A stretch of DNA of 64,000 nucleotides from Phocaeicola_A sp036804505 (GTDB taxonomy: Bacteria; Bacteroidota; Bacteroidia; Bacteroidales; Bacteroidaceae), in the NCBI GenBank assembly GCA_036804505.1, contig DAIRSI010000003.1:62001-126000 (forward strand). Direction: 5' to 3'. Made by a program: the position numbers and the translations under genes. Of the stretch, positions 38,540-46,924 are shown one piece after another. The notes below the pieces were generated by a model. It saw only the letters and a program-made list of their open reading frames with translations, was not told where the DNA came from and searched no databases. How positions within the stretch are numbered: the first letter of the stretch is position 1; each line of letters starts with the position of its first letter.

Positions 38540-38936
38540 TGGAGCTGGAGGGATTCGAACCCTCGTCCAAACGAGGAAGCCATACGCTTTCTACACGCTT
38601 ATCTCTGCCTTAGGTTTTCGTGTAAAAGCAAGACCAGAGCCACCCACTTTTACCTTAGCCTTTTGAATTTTCATTCAAGCTGAGAGGCACAACCTGAACT
38701 ATCCCCGATTTGCCTGCACCACTCGACCGGAACGCTTCGGAGCAACAGCTTCCGAGTGATGTCTCGTTCCTCTACCTAGTAAAGGAATAAAGTTAATCTA
38801 CTATACTTCGATTAAGCAGCGAGAGCATAATTATTTTCGCCAGATAAATTTTTGGCCACTGAGATTATAGTGCTAACAACCGACGCACTGCGTGCTTACA
38901 TACCACCTCTACCCGCTGTCAAATCCAGTCAACCCC
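38540..38936 (-). ncRNA. ssrA: tmRNA
   Basis: The minus strand starts GGGGTTGACTGG and ends with a T-arm (GGTTCGAATCC) and CAGCTCCA. The 5' GGGGUUG pairs with the 3' CAGCUCC as a tRNA-like acceptor stem, the last A is the discriminator, and CCA is not encoded. The internal frame reads GGC GAA AAT AAT TAT GCT CTC GCT GCT TAA, giving the proteolysis tag (G)ENNYALAA. tmRNA frees stalled ribosomes and tags the nascent protein for degradation. The length, about 397 nt, is normal. Short frames found inside it are not genes. Confidence 0.97.
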
Positions 38937-38945
38937 TTTTTTAAC

Positions 38946-38958
38946 GACTTATAGAGAG
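38946..38958. repeat. 5' leader arm of a pre-tmRNA stem
   Basis: The partner of the repeat at 38521-38533. It lies immediately after the tmRNA -7 box, so it forms the very start of the transcript. Confidence 0.7.
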
Positions 38959-38961
38959 CTG

Positions 38962-38993
38962 CAAAAATATGTCTTTTTTATTTCATTTCCAAT
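38962..38993 (-). promoter_or_regulatory. tmRNA promoter
   Basis: On the minus strand, ATTG (38993-38990), a 20-bp gap and TATTTTTG (38969-38962). The start point would fall near 38957, leaving a leader of about 20 nt before the mature tmRNA. Confidence 0.65.
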
Positions 38994-39016
38994 TTTCAGG
39001 AAATTATTATTCCAAA

Positions 39017-40549
39017 TTATTTTGCAAAGCTTACTACACGGGTCTCGCGGATAACTGTAATCTTCACCTGTCCCGGATAGGTCATTTCGTCTTGAATCTT
39101 CTTTGCAATGTCTGCACTCAGGCTTTCTACACCCTTGTCATCAATCTTGTCTGCACCAACAATAACTCTCAGTTCACGGCCTGCCTGGATGGCATAAGTC
39201 TTTGTTACGCCCGGATAGCTCATAGCCAGCTCTTCCAAGTCATTCAAACGCTTGATGTAGGCTTCTACAATTTCACGGCGGGCACCCGGACGAGCTCCTG
39301 AAATAGCATCGCAAACCTGAACGATAGGCGCTATCAAGGTTGTCATTTCCGTTTCGTCGTGGTGTGAACCGATGGCATTGCAGATATCAGGTTTTTCCTT
39401 GCATCTCTCTGCTATTTTAGCACCTAGAAGTGCGTGCGGCAATTCCGGTTCCTCATCGGGCACCTTGCCTATATCGTGGAGTAAACCGGCTCTTTTGGCT
39501 TTCTTCGGATTCAGTCCCAGTTCAGATGCCATGACAGCGCAAAGATTGGCCGTCTCACGGGCATGCTGCAACAGGTTCTGACCATAAGAAGAACGGTATT
39601 TCATTTTGCCTATCATACGGATCAATTCCGGATGAAGACCGTGAATACCCAAGTCGATCGTGGTGCGTTTACCGGTTTCGATGATTTCCTCTTCCACTTG
39701 TTTCTTTACTTTGGCAACAACCTCTTCGATGCGTGCCGGATGGATGCGTCCGTCAGTAACAAGCTGATGAAGGGCGAGGCGTGCTATTTCACGTCTGACA
39801 GGGTCGAATGCTGAAAGAACGATAGCCTCAGGAGTATCGTCAACAACGATTTCCACTCCGGTTGCTGCTTCCAACGCGCGGATGTTACGACCTTCACGAC
39901 CGATGATACGTCCTTTTACTTCATCGCTGTCGATATGGAATACGGTTACGGAGTTTTCGATAGCCGTTTCTGTGGCAACTCGCTGAATGGTCTGGATGAC
40001 AATTCTCTTGGCTTCTTTGTTAGCTGTGAGTTTTGCATCGTCCATGATGTCATTGATGTAGGATGCCGCCTGTGTTTTGGCTTCTTCCTTCATAGCTTCC
40101 ACCAAGCGTTCCTTGGCTTCTTCCATACTTAACCCACTGATTGTTTCGAGTTTTTCTTTCTCCTGCATCTGCAGTTTCTGAAGTTCCTCTTTGTGCTTGT
40201 CCACAATCACTATTTGAGCTTCCAGATTTTCCTTTACGGCATCAGCCTCGTTCTTTTTTCTCTGGAGTTCCTCTTGTCTTTGGTTCAGCATCAACTCGCG
40301 TTGTTTCAGACGGTTTTCTCCTTGTTGGATTTTTTGGTTACGCAAGGTGACTTCTTTCTCCAAGTCAGCCTTTTTATTCAGAAATTTCTCTTTAACTTCC
40401 AGAAGCTTTTTTTCTTTGATTACTTCCGCTTCCGCTTGTGCCTTTGTCAGAATGGAGTTGTACTTTGCTTTCAGGCCATATCTGAAAAACAGGAAACTTG
40501 CACCTCCACCTGCTAAGAGACAAATAATTGCTACTATAGCTATACTCAT
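39017..40549 (-). CDS. rny: Ribonuclease Y
   Basis: A 510-residue membrane-anchored endoribonuclease that starts bulk mRNA decay. From ATG 40549 the N-terminus is one membrane helix (MSIAIVAIICLLAGGGASFL). A long charged coiled coil (about 25-200) follows, then a KH RNA-binding domain (about 205-270, with GRIIGREGRNIRALE) and the HD catalytic domain (about 325-420, with RAGLLHDIGKVPDE). A family-specific C-terminal domain ends in VSFAK. The longer start at 40597 would place polar residues before the anchor and is rejected. It is probably co-transcribed with the zapA operon upstream. Confidence 0.96.
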   Translation of the reverse strand: MSIAIVAIICLLAGGGASFLFFRYGLKAKYNSILTKAQAEAEVIKEKKLLEVKEKFLNKKADLEKEVTLRNQKIQQGENRLKQRELMLNQRQEELQRKKNEADAVKENLEAQIVIVDKHKEELQKLQMQEKEKLETISGLSMEEAKERLVEAMKEEAKTQAASYINDIMDDAKLTANKEAKRIVIQTIQRVATETAIENSVTVFHIDSDEVKGRIIGREGRNIRALEAATGVEIVVDDTPEAIVLSAFDPVRREIARLALHQLVTDGRIHPARIEEVVAKVKKQVEEEIIETGKRTTIDLGIHGLHPELIRMIGKMKYRSSYGQNLLQHARETANLCAVMASELGLNPKKAKRAGLLHDIGKVPDEEPELPHALLGAKIAERCKEKPDICNAIGSHHDETEMTTLIAPIVQVCDAISGARPGARREIVEAYIKRLNDLEELAMSYPGVTKTYAIQAGRELRVIVGADKIDDKGVESLSADIAKKIQDEMTYPGQVKITVIRETRVVSFAK

Positions 40550-40655
40550 TTTTCTTTTAATTAATATATAAATAAAATGCGCACTACCACATTCCAAAGA
40601 CGTTTGCCTTTTGAACAGATAATGCGCGAAATTCTTTTACAAAATAATGACTAAA

Positions 40656-40955
40656 TTATTCCTTATTGTTGAGATAAGACTCCAGATCGTCTGTCAGTCT
40701 GTTTATCATTTCCTTATAAGGACCTGTATCGTTTCTTTGTTTCTCTTTTACAAAGTTCACTGCAATGTCCAGCAGTACAAGGTTCGCTTGTTTTTCCTTG
40801 CTGAGTCCTGCCAGTTTGCTGCGATACGTATTTAGTTTATCATTTATACATTTTGCGGCTTCCCGATAGATTTCTTCCTCGTCCCTTGGTATGGTAAGAG
40901 GTATTTCACTATCATTTACCGATAGATGTATTCTTAATTTATCGTCCATATTCAC
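40656..40955 (-). CDS. zapA: Cell division protein ZapA
   Basis: A 99-residue ZapA-family protein (MDDKLRIHLSVNDSEIPL, then a basic/acidic helix rich in E and K). ZapA tetramers cross-link FtsZ filaments at midcell. The beta-rich head (about 1-45) and coiled-coil tail (about 48-99) match the family. The ATG two codons in (40949) may be the real start. It lies 13 bp after the coiled-coil gene. Confidence 0.9.
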   Translation of the reverse strand: MNMDDKLRIHLSVNDSEIPLTIPRDEEEIYREAAKCINDKLNTYRSKLAGLSKEKQANLVLLDIAVNFVKEKQRNDTGPYKEMINRLTDDLESYLNNKE

Positions 40956-40968
40956 CGGTTTATTTCAA

Positions 40969-41262
40969 TTATACCTTTAATAAAGCGATGCATTTGTCGA
41001 CTTCGCGCACTAATTTCGATAATCGTTGTTTGGTTTCCAACTTGTCATTGTCGCCCACGCTGATTATCTTTGCCGTTTTTAAATGGTTGTATGAATCATC
41101 CAGCCTGCGGTAGTTCTCTTCCAAGTTCTGTTTGAGTTCCAACTCTTCCGTCAGTTGTTTTTTCAAGGCAGCATTTTCCTCCTTCAAGTTGTCACACATC
41201 AGCATGAGATGTCTGATTCTCGCTTCGAGTGTATATAATAACTGGCTGTCTTCTTTAGTCAT
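40969..41262 (-). CDS. Small coiled-coil protein upstream of zapA
   Basis: A 97-residue protein made almost wholly of heptad-patterned helix (EARIRHLMLMCDNLKEENAA, KKQLTEELELKQNLEENYR), with no signal peptide or membrane segment. The shape recalls ZapB-type division proteins, and it sits directly before zapA in the same operon. A role in the Z-ring with ZapA is therefore likely but not shown. Confidence 0.8.
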   Translation of the reverse strand: MTKEDSQLLYTLEARIRHLMLMCDNLKEENAALKKQLTEELELKQNLEENYRRLDDSYNHLKTAKIISVGDNDKLETKQRLSKLVREVDKCIALLKV

Positions 41263-41280
41263 ATAACCAAATACTGATTA

Positions 41281-41312
41281 CAAATGTATAGGTAAATTAT
41301 TAAATCTGCAAA
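41281..41312 (-). promoter_or_regulatory. Promoter of the zapA operon
   Basis: On the minus strand, TTTG (41312-41309), a 20-bp gap and TACATTTG (41288-41281). This is a complete consensus promoter just upstream of the coiled-coil gene. Confidence 0.75.
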
Positions 41313-41346
41313 TTAATATCAAAAAAATTAAATATGAATTTACAGA

Positions 41347-41976
41347 TTAATCCTTATCTTTCGGTTTTGGCTCTTTTTTTGCCAATAACACGATATTGAA
41401 TACATATTCCGTCATCCATTCTGCTGTGTATCCTAACGTGTGCTGATAGAGGCGGATGTTCTTGCAGGTTTTCTGCACCCCATCGTCTTTCCAGGATGTT
41501 TTTGTCAGGATTTCATTGATCGTCTTTTCGGTCATATTGTGAATGACTTTCTTGAAGATAACGGGCATACGGAATTTCCATTGCATCAGGTTCCCAATCA
41601 GCATCATCAGGTCATTGCTGAAGCCTTGGAACATGAACAGGTAATTCTTGATGTCGTTGGGGTTCTTGCAGTTCTTCTTGATGCTGGCATCTATTTCCTT
41701 GAAAAAACCGTCGCTCAAGCCGTAGAGCTGCATCAACATTTTTTTGCAGCGGGACCGTTCGGCTATACCCAGCTTGTTGCCTTGGGTAGGAACTTTCAAG
41801 GTCCTTTTAAAAACTGCCATATCGGGCAAAAAAGAAAGATTGGTAATACCGAGGTTGGAGGCCATGACTGCTTGATAGTAAACCCGGATGAGGGTCATAA
41901 AATCTTCCATTCCACCGACTCTCGATTCTTCTTCCTCTTTGTCTTTCTTCCCGAAGAGTTTATTAATGAGATTCAT
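41347..41976 (-). CDS. Conserved protein of unknown function
   Basis: A 209-residue cytoplasmic protein with no recognised domain. It begins with a charged segment (MNLINKLFGKKDKEEEESR). The rest is mostly helical with many aromatic and methionine residues (NYLFMFQGFSNDLMMLIGNL), and it ends in a lysine-rich tail. It has its own consensus promoter and is transcribed away from rfbC. Nothing in the context gives a function. Confidence 0.8.
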   Translation of the reverse strand: MNLINKLFGKKDKEEEESRVGGMEDFMTLIRVYYQAVMASNLGITNLSFLPDMAVFKRTLKVPTQGNKLGIAERSRCKKMLMQLYGLSDGFFKEIDASIKKNCKNPNDIKNYLFMFQGFSNDLMMLIGNLMQWKFRMPVIFKKVIHNMTEKTINEILTKTSWKDDGVQKTCKNIRLYQHTLGYTAEWMTEYVFNIVLLAKKEPKPKDKD

Positions 41977-42015
41977 TTTATCTGATAATTTATTGTCAAT
42001 AATTCATTTAGCACG

Positions 42016-42047
42016 CAAAGTTAAATGAATTGTTTGTGTTTACCAAA
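42016..42047 (-). promoter_or_regulatory. Promoter of the 209-residue protein gene
   Basis: TTTG (42047-42044), a 20-bp gap and TAACTTTG (42023-42016) on the minus strand form a full consensus promoter. Confidence 0.75.
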
Positions 42048-42071
42048 AAATGACCGATGAAAATGTCCGAT

Positions 42072-42102
42072 AATTCCCTTTCCAAAAAATTAAAAGGGAA
42101 TT
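42072..42102. repeat. 10-bp perfect dyad before rfbC
   Basis: AATTCCCTTT (42072-42081) and AAAGGGAATT (42093-42102) form a perfect inverted repeat that abuts the -33 region of the rfbC promoter. It may be an operator or a hairpin that blocks read-through between divergent units. Confidence 0.5.
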
Positions 42103-42104
42103 GT

Positions 42105-42136
42105 TTTCCTGCTATTTATTATTTTGTGTATATTTG
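42105..42136 (+). promoter_or_regulatory. Promoter of the rfbC operon
   Basis: TATATTTG (42129-42136) is a consensus -7 box with TTTC (42105-42108) 20 bp upstream. The leader to ATG 42174 is about 30 nt. Confidence 0.6.
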
Positions 42137-42173
42137 GCAAGTTTTCAGAGAGGAAAATTAAGTTTTATGAATT

Positions 42174-42743
42174 ATGGAAGTTGAAAAAACATCAATAGAG
42201 GGCGTGGTAATTATCAAACCGCACTTGTTTGAAGACGCGAGAGGGTATTTTTTTGAATCCTTTTCCCAGCGTGATTTTGATGAGAAGGTAAGGCCTATAC
42301 GTTTTGTGCAGGACAATGAGAGTAAGTCCGGATACGGTGTGGTGCGAGGGCTTCATTTCCAGAAGCCTCCTTTCACACAAAGCAAACTGGTGCGTGTGAT
42401 AGAGGGCAAGGTACTGGATGTAGCGGTAGATATCCGTAAAGGAAGTCCCACTTACGGTAAGTATGTGTCTGTGGAACTGACGGCTGAGAATCATTTTCAG
42501 TTTTTCGTCCCGAAAGGCTTTGCCCATGGTTTTGCTGTTTTAAGTGAGACGGCCGTCTTCCAATATAAATGTGACGAGTTCTATGCACCATCGAGTGAAG
42601 GGGCTCTGGCTTGGAATGATCCTGAGCTGGCCATAGACTGGAAAGTTCCGGGAGAAGAGGTTCAGCTGAGCATGAAAGATATGAATCATCCTTTCTTGAA
42701 GGATTTCGATTCTCCTTTTGATTTCCATACTTCGTTATATTAA
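42174..42743 (+). CDS. rfbC: dTDP-4-dehydrorhamnose 3,5-epimerase
   Basis: A 189-residue RmlC-type cupin. It epimerises dTDP-4-keto-6-deoxyglucose on the way to dTDP-L-rhamnose for surface polysaccharide. Landmarks are EDARGYFFESF, the catalytic-His motif VVRGLHFQ (about 55-62), the DIRKGSPTYGK loop and FVPKGFAHGF. The length is normal. It opens an operon with rfbA, ugd and a sugar kinase; rfbB and rfbD are not in the window. Confidence 0.96.
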   Translation: MEVEKTSIEGVVIIKPHLFEDARGYFFESFSQRDFDEKVRPIRFVQDNESKSGYGVVRGLHFQKPPFTQSKLVRVIEGKVLDVAVDIRKGSPTYGKYVSVELTAENHFQFFVPKGFAHGFAVLSETAVFQYKCDEFYAPSSEGALAWNDPELAIDWKVPGEEVQLSMKDMNHPFLKDFDSPFDFHTSLY

Positions 42744-42755
42744 TAATTCAGATTT

Positions 42756-43652
42756 ATGAAAGGTATCGTTTTAGCGGGTGGTAGTGGTACCAGATTGTAT
42801 CCCATCACCAAAGGCGTGAGCAAGCAATTGCTGCCTGTTTTCGACAAACCGATGATTTATTATCCTTTGTCTGTCCTTATGCTGGCAGGCATCAGGGAAA
42901 TTCTGGTTATTTCCACACCATACGACCTTCCCGGCTTCAAGCGTCTGCTGGGGGATGGCAGTGATTACGGCATTCGTCTGGAATATGCCGAACAGCCTTC
43001 TCCGGATGGATTGGCACAAGCTTTCATCATTGGCGAGAAGTTCATCGGAGACGACAGTGCTTGTTTGGTACTTGGTGACAATATTTTTTATGGGCACGGA
43101 TTCACGGGAATGCTGAAAGATGCGGTGCGAACTGCCGAGCAGGAAAAGAAGGCAACCGTTTTCGGATACTGGGTAAGTGATCCCGAAAGATATGGCGTGG
43201 CTGAGTTCGACGAGAGTGGAACCTGCCTGAGCATCGAGGAAAAGCCGGAACATCCGAAAAGCAATTATGCGGTGGTTGGGCTGTATTTCTATCCGAACAA
43301 AGTGGTAGGAGTGGCCAAGACTATCAAACCGTCGGCTCGAGGCGAATTGGAAATCACCACGGTGAACAAACGCTTTCTGGATGACGGCGAACTGAAGGTT
43401 CAGACTCTGGGACGAGGTTTCGCTTGGCTCGATACGGGAACACATGATTCTTTGAGCGAAGCTTCTACCTTTATAGAGGTGATAGAAAAGCGGCAAGGCT
43501 TGAAGGTGGCATGTCTGGAAGGCATAGCTCTGGAGCAGGGATGGATAAATGCCGATAAAATGCGTGAGCTGGCCAAGCCGATGATGAAGAATCAGTATGG
43601 GCAGTACTTGCTGAAAATGGCGAACGACATGGGAAAATCAAAAAACAGATAA
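42756..43652 (+). CDS. rfbA: Glucose-1-phosphate thymidylyltransferase
   Basis: A 298-residue RmlA enzyme that makes dTDP-glucose from dTTP and glucose-1-phosphate. The nucleotidyltransferase signature GGSGTRLYPITKGVSKQLLP is at residues 8-27, EYAEQPSPDGLAQA binds the sugar, and VLGDNIFYGHG holds the metal-binding Asp. It starts 12 bp after rfbC. Confidence 0.97.
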   Translation: MKGIVLAGGSGTRLYPITKGVSKQLLPVFDKPMIYYPLSVLMLAGIREILVISTPYDLPGFKRLLGDGSDYGIRLEYAEQPSPDGLAQAFIIGEKFIGDDSACLVLGDNIFYGHGFTGMLKDAVRTAEQEKKATVFGYWVSDPERYGVAEFDESGTCLSIEEKPEHPKSNYAVVGLYFYPNKVVGVAKTIKPSARGELEITTVNKRFLDDGELKVQTLGRGFAWLDTGTHDSLSEASTFIEVIEKRQGLKVACLEGIALEQGWINADKMRELAKPMMKNQYGQYLLKMANDMGKSKNR

Positions 43653-43664
43653 TTAAAGATATAT

Positions 43665-44978
43665 ATGAATATAGCTATAGTTGGAACCGGATATGTGGGT
43701 TTGGTAAGCGGAACGTGCTTTGCCGAAATGGGTATCGATGTGACATGTGTGGATGTGGATGAAAAGAAAATACAACGTCTGCTGAGCGGTGATATTCCCA
43801 TTTATGAACCGGGACTTGACGAAATGGTCTTACGCAATGCCCGGGAAGGACGTTTGCATTTCACCACCGATCTCACTTCTTGTCTGAATGATGTGGAAAT
43901 TGTGTTCAGTGCCGTAGGTACTCCTCCTGATGAAGACGGATCGGCCGATTTGCGTTATGTACTCGAAGTGGCGCATGAGGTAGGCCGCAGTATGAATCAT
44001 TATCTGGTGCTGGTTACCAAGTCTACCGTGCCGGTAGGTACGGCAAAGAAAGTGAAGGCCGTCATTGAGGAGGAACTGACTCGTCGCAACGTGAAAATAG
44101 ATTTCGATGTGGCGAGCAATCCCGAATTTCTGAAGGAAGGTGCAGCGATTAAGGACTTTATGAGTCCCGACCGTGTTGTCGTAGGTGTTGAGAGTGAGCG
44201 TGCCAAGGAATTGATGTCACGATTGTATCGTCCGTTCCTGTTGAATAATTTCCGCATTATCTTTACGGATATCCCTTCGGCTGAGATGATTAAGTATGCC
44301 GCCAATTCCATGCTGGCAACGAGAATCAGTTTTATGAATGATATAGCTAATCTTTGCGAATTGGTGGGAGCCGATGTGAATATGGTGCGCAAGGGAATAG
44401 GAACGGACACCCGTATTGGAAGTAAATTCCTGTATGCCGGTTGCGGTTACGGAGGCAGTTGTTTTCCCAAGGACGTAAAGGCGCTTGTGAAGACTGCAGA
44501 GAAAAACGGGTATTCCATGCGTGTACTGAAAGCTGTGGAAGAGGTGAATGAGAGTCAAAAAGCTGTTTTGTTCCAAAAATTAAACAAGCATTACGGCGGT
44601 GATTTGAAAGGAAAGAAAATCGCTATTTGGGGACTGGCTTTCAAGCCTGAAACTGATGATATGCGTGAAGCCACAGCCCTTGTCATTATCAGGTTGCTGT
44701 TGCAGGCTGGCTGTTCAGTGCGTGTATTCGATCCGGTTGCCATGGAAGAATGCCGCAGACGTGTGGGGGATGATGTGGAATACGCTGCCGACATGTATGA
44801 CGCCACCTTGAATGCTGATGCCCTGTTGTTGCTCACCGAATGGAAACAGTTCCGTCTGCCGTCATGGGGTGTCATCAAGAAATCCATGATTCATCCTTTG
44901 GTCATTGACGGAAGAAACATTTATGAAGCCGAGGAAATGAAAAACAACGGGTTTGAATATTATTGTATAGGGAAATAA
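43665..44978 (+). CDS. ugd: UDP-glucose 6-dehydrogenase
   Basis: A 437-residue NAD-dependent enzyme that oxidises UDP-glucose to UDP-glucuronate for capsule or exopolysaccharide. The Rossmann motif GTGYVGLVSG is at residues 7-16, the central helical domain includes AEMIKYAANS, and the catalytic C266 is in GYGGSCFPKD. The C-terminal UDP-binding domain includes WGLAFKPETDDMREA. It starts 12 bp after rfbA, placing nucleotide-sugar supply for rhamnose and glucuronate in one operon. Confidence 0.97.
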   Translation: MNIAIVGTGYVGLVSGTCFAEMGIDVTCVDVDEKKIQRLLSGDIPIYEPGLDEMVLRNAREGRLHFTTDLTSCLNDVEIVFSAVGTPPDEDGSADLRYVLEVAHEVGRSMNHYLVLVTKSTVPVGTAKKVKAVIEEELTRRNVKIDFDVASNPEFLKEGAAIKDFMSPDRVVVGVESERAKELMSRLYRPFLLNNFRIIFTDIPSAEMIKYAANSMLATRISFMNDIANLCELVGADVNMVRKGIGTDTRIGSKFLYAGCGYGGSCFPKDVKALVKTAEKNGYSMRVLKAVEEVNESQKAVLFQKLNKHYGGDLKGKKIAIWGLAFKPETDDMREATALVIIRLLLQAGCSVRVFDPVAMEECRRRVGDDVEYAADMYDATLNADALLLLTEWKQFRLPSWGVIKKSMIHPLVIDGRNIYEAEEMKNNGFEYYCIGK

Positions 44979-44980
44979 AA

Positions 44981-46033
44981 ATGGAAAAAAGTATTGTGAC
45001 CTTCGGAGAGATTTTGCTGAGGCTGTCTGCTCCGGGGACGAAACGCTTTCCTCAATCGAAGGAATTCAAAGCCTCTTTTGGCGGAAGCGAAGCGAACGTG
45101 GCTGTATCATTGGCCAGCCTGGGACGTAGAGTAGAATATATTACCCGAATACCCGACAACGATTTGGGAAAAGCCTGCATGATGGTTCTTCGCCAGTTCA
45201 ATATAGGAATGGATTATACGGTTCATGGCGGAAAACGCCTGGGCAGCTATTATATGGAGACGGCAGCCGCCATGCGTTCCTCGAAAGTGGTATATGACCG
45301 CGAAGGGTCGGCTTTTGCCACACTTACCGCAGATATGGTGGATTGGGATGCAGCTTTTGCTGATGCCGGATGGTTCCATTGGAGCGGAATCGCAGCAGCC
45401 TTGTCGGAATCTACGGCAGAGGCATGCCGGTATGCTATCGGTAAAGCCAAGAAAGCCGGACTGACGGTGTGCTGTGACATCAATTATCGCAAGAATCTTT
45501 GGAATTACGGAAAGACATTCGAAGAGGTGATGCGTCCTTTGGTAGGACAAGGCGATGTCGTTTTCGGAAGTGAGGACGAGTGGGAGCATATTCTGGGTCT
45601 TGAAGCCGGTTCCTTCAGCGGAATTGTGGAGAAGGACGACGGTTATGCCATCGACCGTGAAAACTGCGAGATGATGGTCCGCCTCATTAAGGAGGCTTAT
45701 CCTGAAATCGGTATTTTCACTGTGGAGATGCGTCGTGTGGTCAATGCAAACCACCATCTTCTTTCAGCAGTGATTTATGATGGAAAGGAAACCGTCATTG
45801 CCCGTTTGTATGATATTGATGATGTTGTGGATTGTGTGGGTGTAGGCGATGCCTATATTTCAGCCTTGGTCAACGGCTTGATTATCTATCCCGGTGATTT
45901 GCGTTCGGCTGTGGAGTTTGGTCTGGCTGCTTCCACACTGAAGAATACCATACCCGGAGACTTTAATCTGGTGTCCGAAGACGAAGTGCTTTCCCTGATG
46001 AACGGAAATACTTCGGGGCGTGTTCAAAGATAA
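44981..46033 (+). CDS. PfkB-family sugar kinase, 2-keto-3-deoxygluconate kinase-like
   Basis: A 350-residue ribokinase-fold enzyme. ATG 44981 lies 2 bp after the ugd stop; an upstream in-frame ATG at 44963 lies inside ugd and is rejected. FGEILLRLS and the FGGSEANVAVSLASLGRR segment bind the sugar. The C-terminal GVGDAYISA carries the catalytic base D290. The closest recognisable type is KDG kinase, which phosphorylates 2-keto-3-deoxygluconate from uronate breakdown; this is inferred from overall similarity. No KDPG aldolase gene follows. It is the last gene of the operon, before a terminator inside the convergent ttcA gene. Confidence 0.85.
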   Translation: MEKSIVTFGEILLRLSAPGTKRFPQSKEFKASFGGSEANVAVSLASLGRRVEYITRIPDNDLGKACMMVLRQFNIGMDYTVHGGKRLGSYYMETAAAMRSSKVVYDREGSAFATLTADMVDWDAAFADAGWFHWSGIAAALSESTAEACRYAIGKAKKAGLTVCCDINYRKNLWNYGKTFEEVMRPLVGQGDVVFGSEDEWEHILGLEAGSFSGIVEKDDGYAIDRENCEMMVRLIKEAYPEIGIFTVEMRRVVNANHHLLSAVIYDGKETVIARLYDIDDVVDCVGVGDAYISALVNGLIIYPGDLRSAVEFGLAASTLKNTIPGDFNLVSEDEVLSLMNGNTSGRVQR

Positions 46034-46036
46034 AAA

Positions 46037-46789
46037 TCATTCTTCTGCCTGCAATTCGGGCAGAAGATCTTTTTGTATATTGCTCATGCAGCTCCATAGA
46101 TTATAGCGCGCCTGCGGACTCATGGCATCAATCTGTTCCAGAATGTTTTTCATGTCCGCACGGTGTGAATCCTTTTCGTAAGGACAGTTCTTGATTTGTT
46201 TTTGATAATTCCTTGTCAGAGCCCATTTCTTCAAATCACTTTCAGACACGAGACACAAAGGGCGGATGATGGTCATGTGGAATTTTTTCATCACCATTTT
46301 TGGTGGCATGGTACTGAAAGTTCCTTGAAAAGCCATGTTCATCAGCAGAGTAGCCAGAATGTCGTCCATGTGATGTCCTAGTGCAATCTTGTTGCAGCCG
46401 TGTTCCTGAGCCACAGTGAAGAGTGCCTTCCTCCGATTCCATGAACAGAGGAAACAAGGTGATTTGCGCATATCGGTTCCCGCATCAAAGGAAGTCTCGC
46501 AGGGAATGAATTCCACGCCTGCCTTTTCGCAGAAACATTGCAGGTAGTCCATGTTGCTTTGATAGGGAATATTCGTCATGACTACATGCGTAGCCAGTAC
46601 GGAGAACCGTGGTTTCAGCTGTCGTGCCCTTTCAGCAAGCAGTTCGAGCAAGGCAAGCGAATCCTTTCCGCCGGAAAGGCCGATGAGAATGCGGTCTCCT
46701 TCCTCTATTAATCCATATTCCACCATTCCTTTGTTGAAGCGGCGGCGAATCATCTGACCCAATTTTTCTTCTTCAGTGCGATTTGCCAT
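46037..46789 (-). CDS. ttcA: tRNA 2-thiocytidine(32) synthetase TtcA-like
   Basis: A 250-residue PP-loop ATPase that thiolates C32 of certain tRNAs using an iron-sulfur cluster. ATG 46789 (MANRTEEEKLGQMIRRRF) is chosen because the promoter lies just upstream of it. The PP-loop LIGLSGGKDSLALLELLA is near residues 34-51, and CFLC (near 117-120) is the CxxC motif that helps hold the cluster. GHHMDDILATLLMNM follows. The last codons also form the terminator hairpin of the convergent operon. Confidence 0.9.
   Translation of the reverse strand: MANRTEEEKLGQMIRRRFNKGMVEYGLIEEGDRILIGLSGGKDSLALLELLAERARQLKPRFSVLATHVVMTNIPYQSNMDYLQCFCEKAGVEFIPCETSFDAGTDMRKSPCFLCSWNRRKALFTVAQEHGCNKIALGHHMDDILATLLMNMAFQGTFSTMPPKMVMKKFHMTIIRPLCLVSESDLKKWALTRNYQKQIKNCPYEKDSHRADMKNILEQIDAMSPQARYNLWSCMSNIQKDLLPELQAEE
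46042..46074 (+). terminator. Terminator of the rfbC-kdgK operon, inside ttcA coding sequence
   Basis: CTTCTGCC (46042-46049) pairs with GGCAGAAG (46059-46066), followed by ATC and five T in the plus direction. The hairpin lies 9 bp after the kinase stop and is built from the last sense codons of convergent ttcA. Confidence 0.75.
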
Positions 46790-46813
46790 TTTCCTGTTCT
46801 GTTTTTCTTCCTG

Positions 46814-46845
46814 CAAAAATAAACAAATAAAGAACAATTAACAAA
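46814..46845 (-). promoter_or_regulatory. ttcA promoter
   Basis: TTTG (46845-46842), a 20-bp gap and TATTTTTG (46821-46814) on the minus strand form a full consensus promoter. Its position supports the ttcA start at 46789. Confidence 0.75.
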
Positions 46846-46884
46846 TAGTGCTTCAAGTTATAGGGAAGATTGAATAAATCTTTG

Positions 46885-46892
46885 TATTTTTG
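46885..46892 (+). promoter_or_regulatory. -7 box of the TPR gene operon
   Basis: TATTTTTG lies 33 bp before ATG 46925. No clear -33 box is present. It is back-to-back with the ttcA promoter. Confidence 0.45.
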
Positions 46893-46924
46893 AACACTTT
46901 ATTTTTTGAAGAAGAATGAATCGC

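Noticed and set aside
38388..38666. A 92-codon plus-strand frame
   Set aside because: It overlaps the tmRNA gene on the opposite strand, including the T-arm and acceptor stem, and has no protein features.
40550..40655. Possible 6S RNA between zapA and rny
   Set aside because: In other bacteria 6S RNA lies next to zapA, but this gap is only 106 bp and shows no long central-bubble hairpin, only a short direct repeat AATGCGC.
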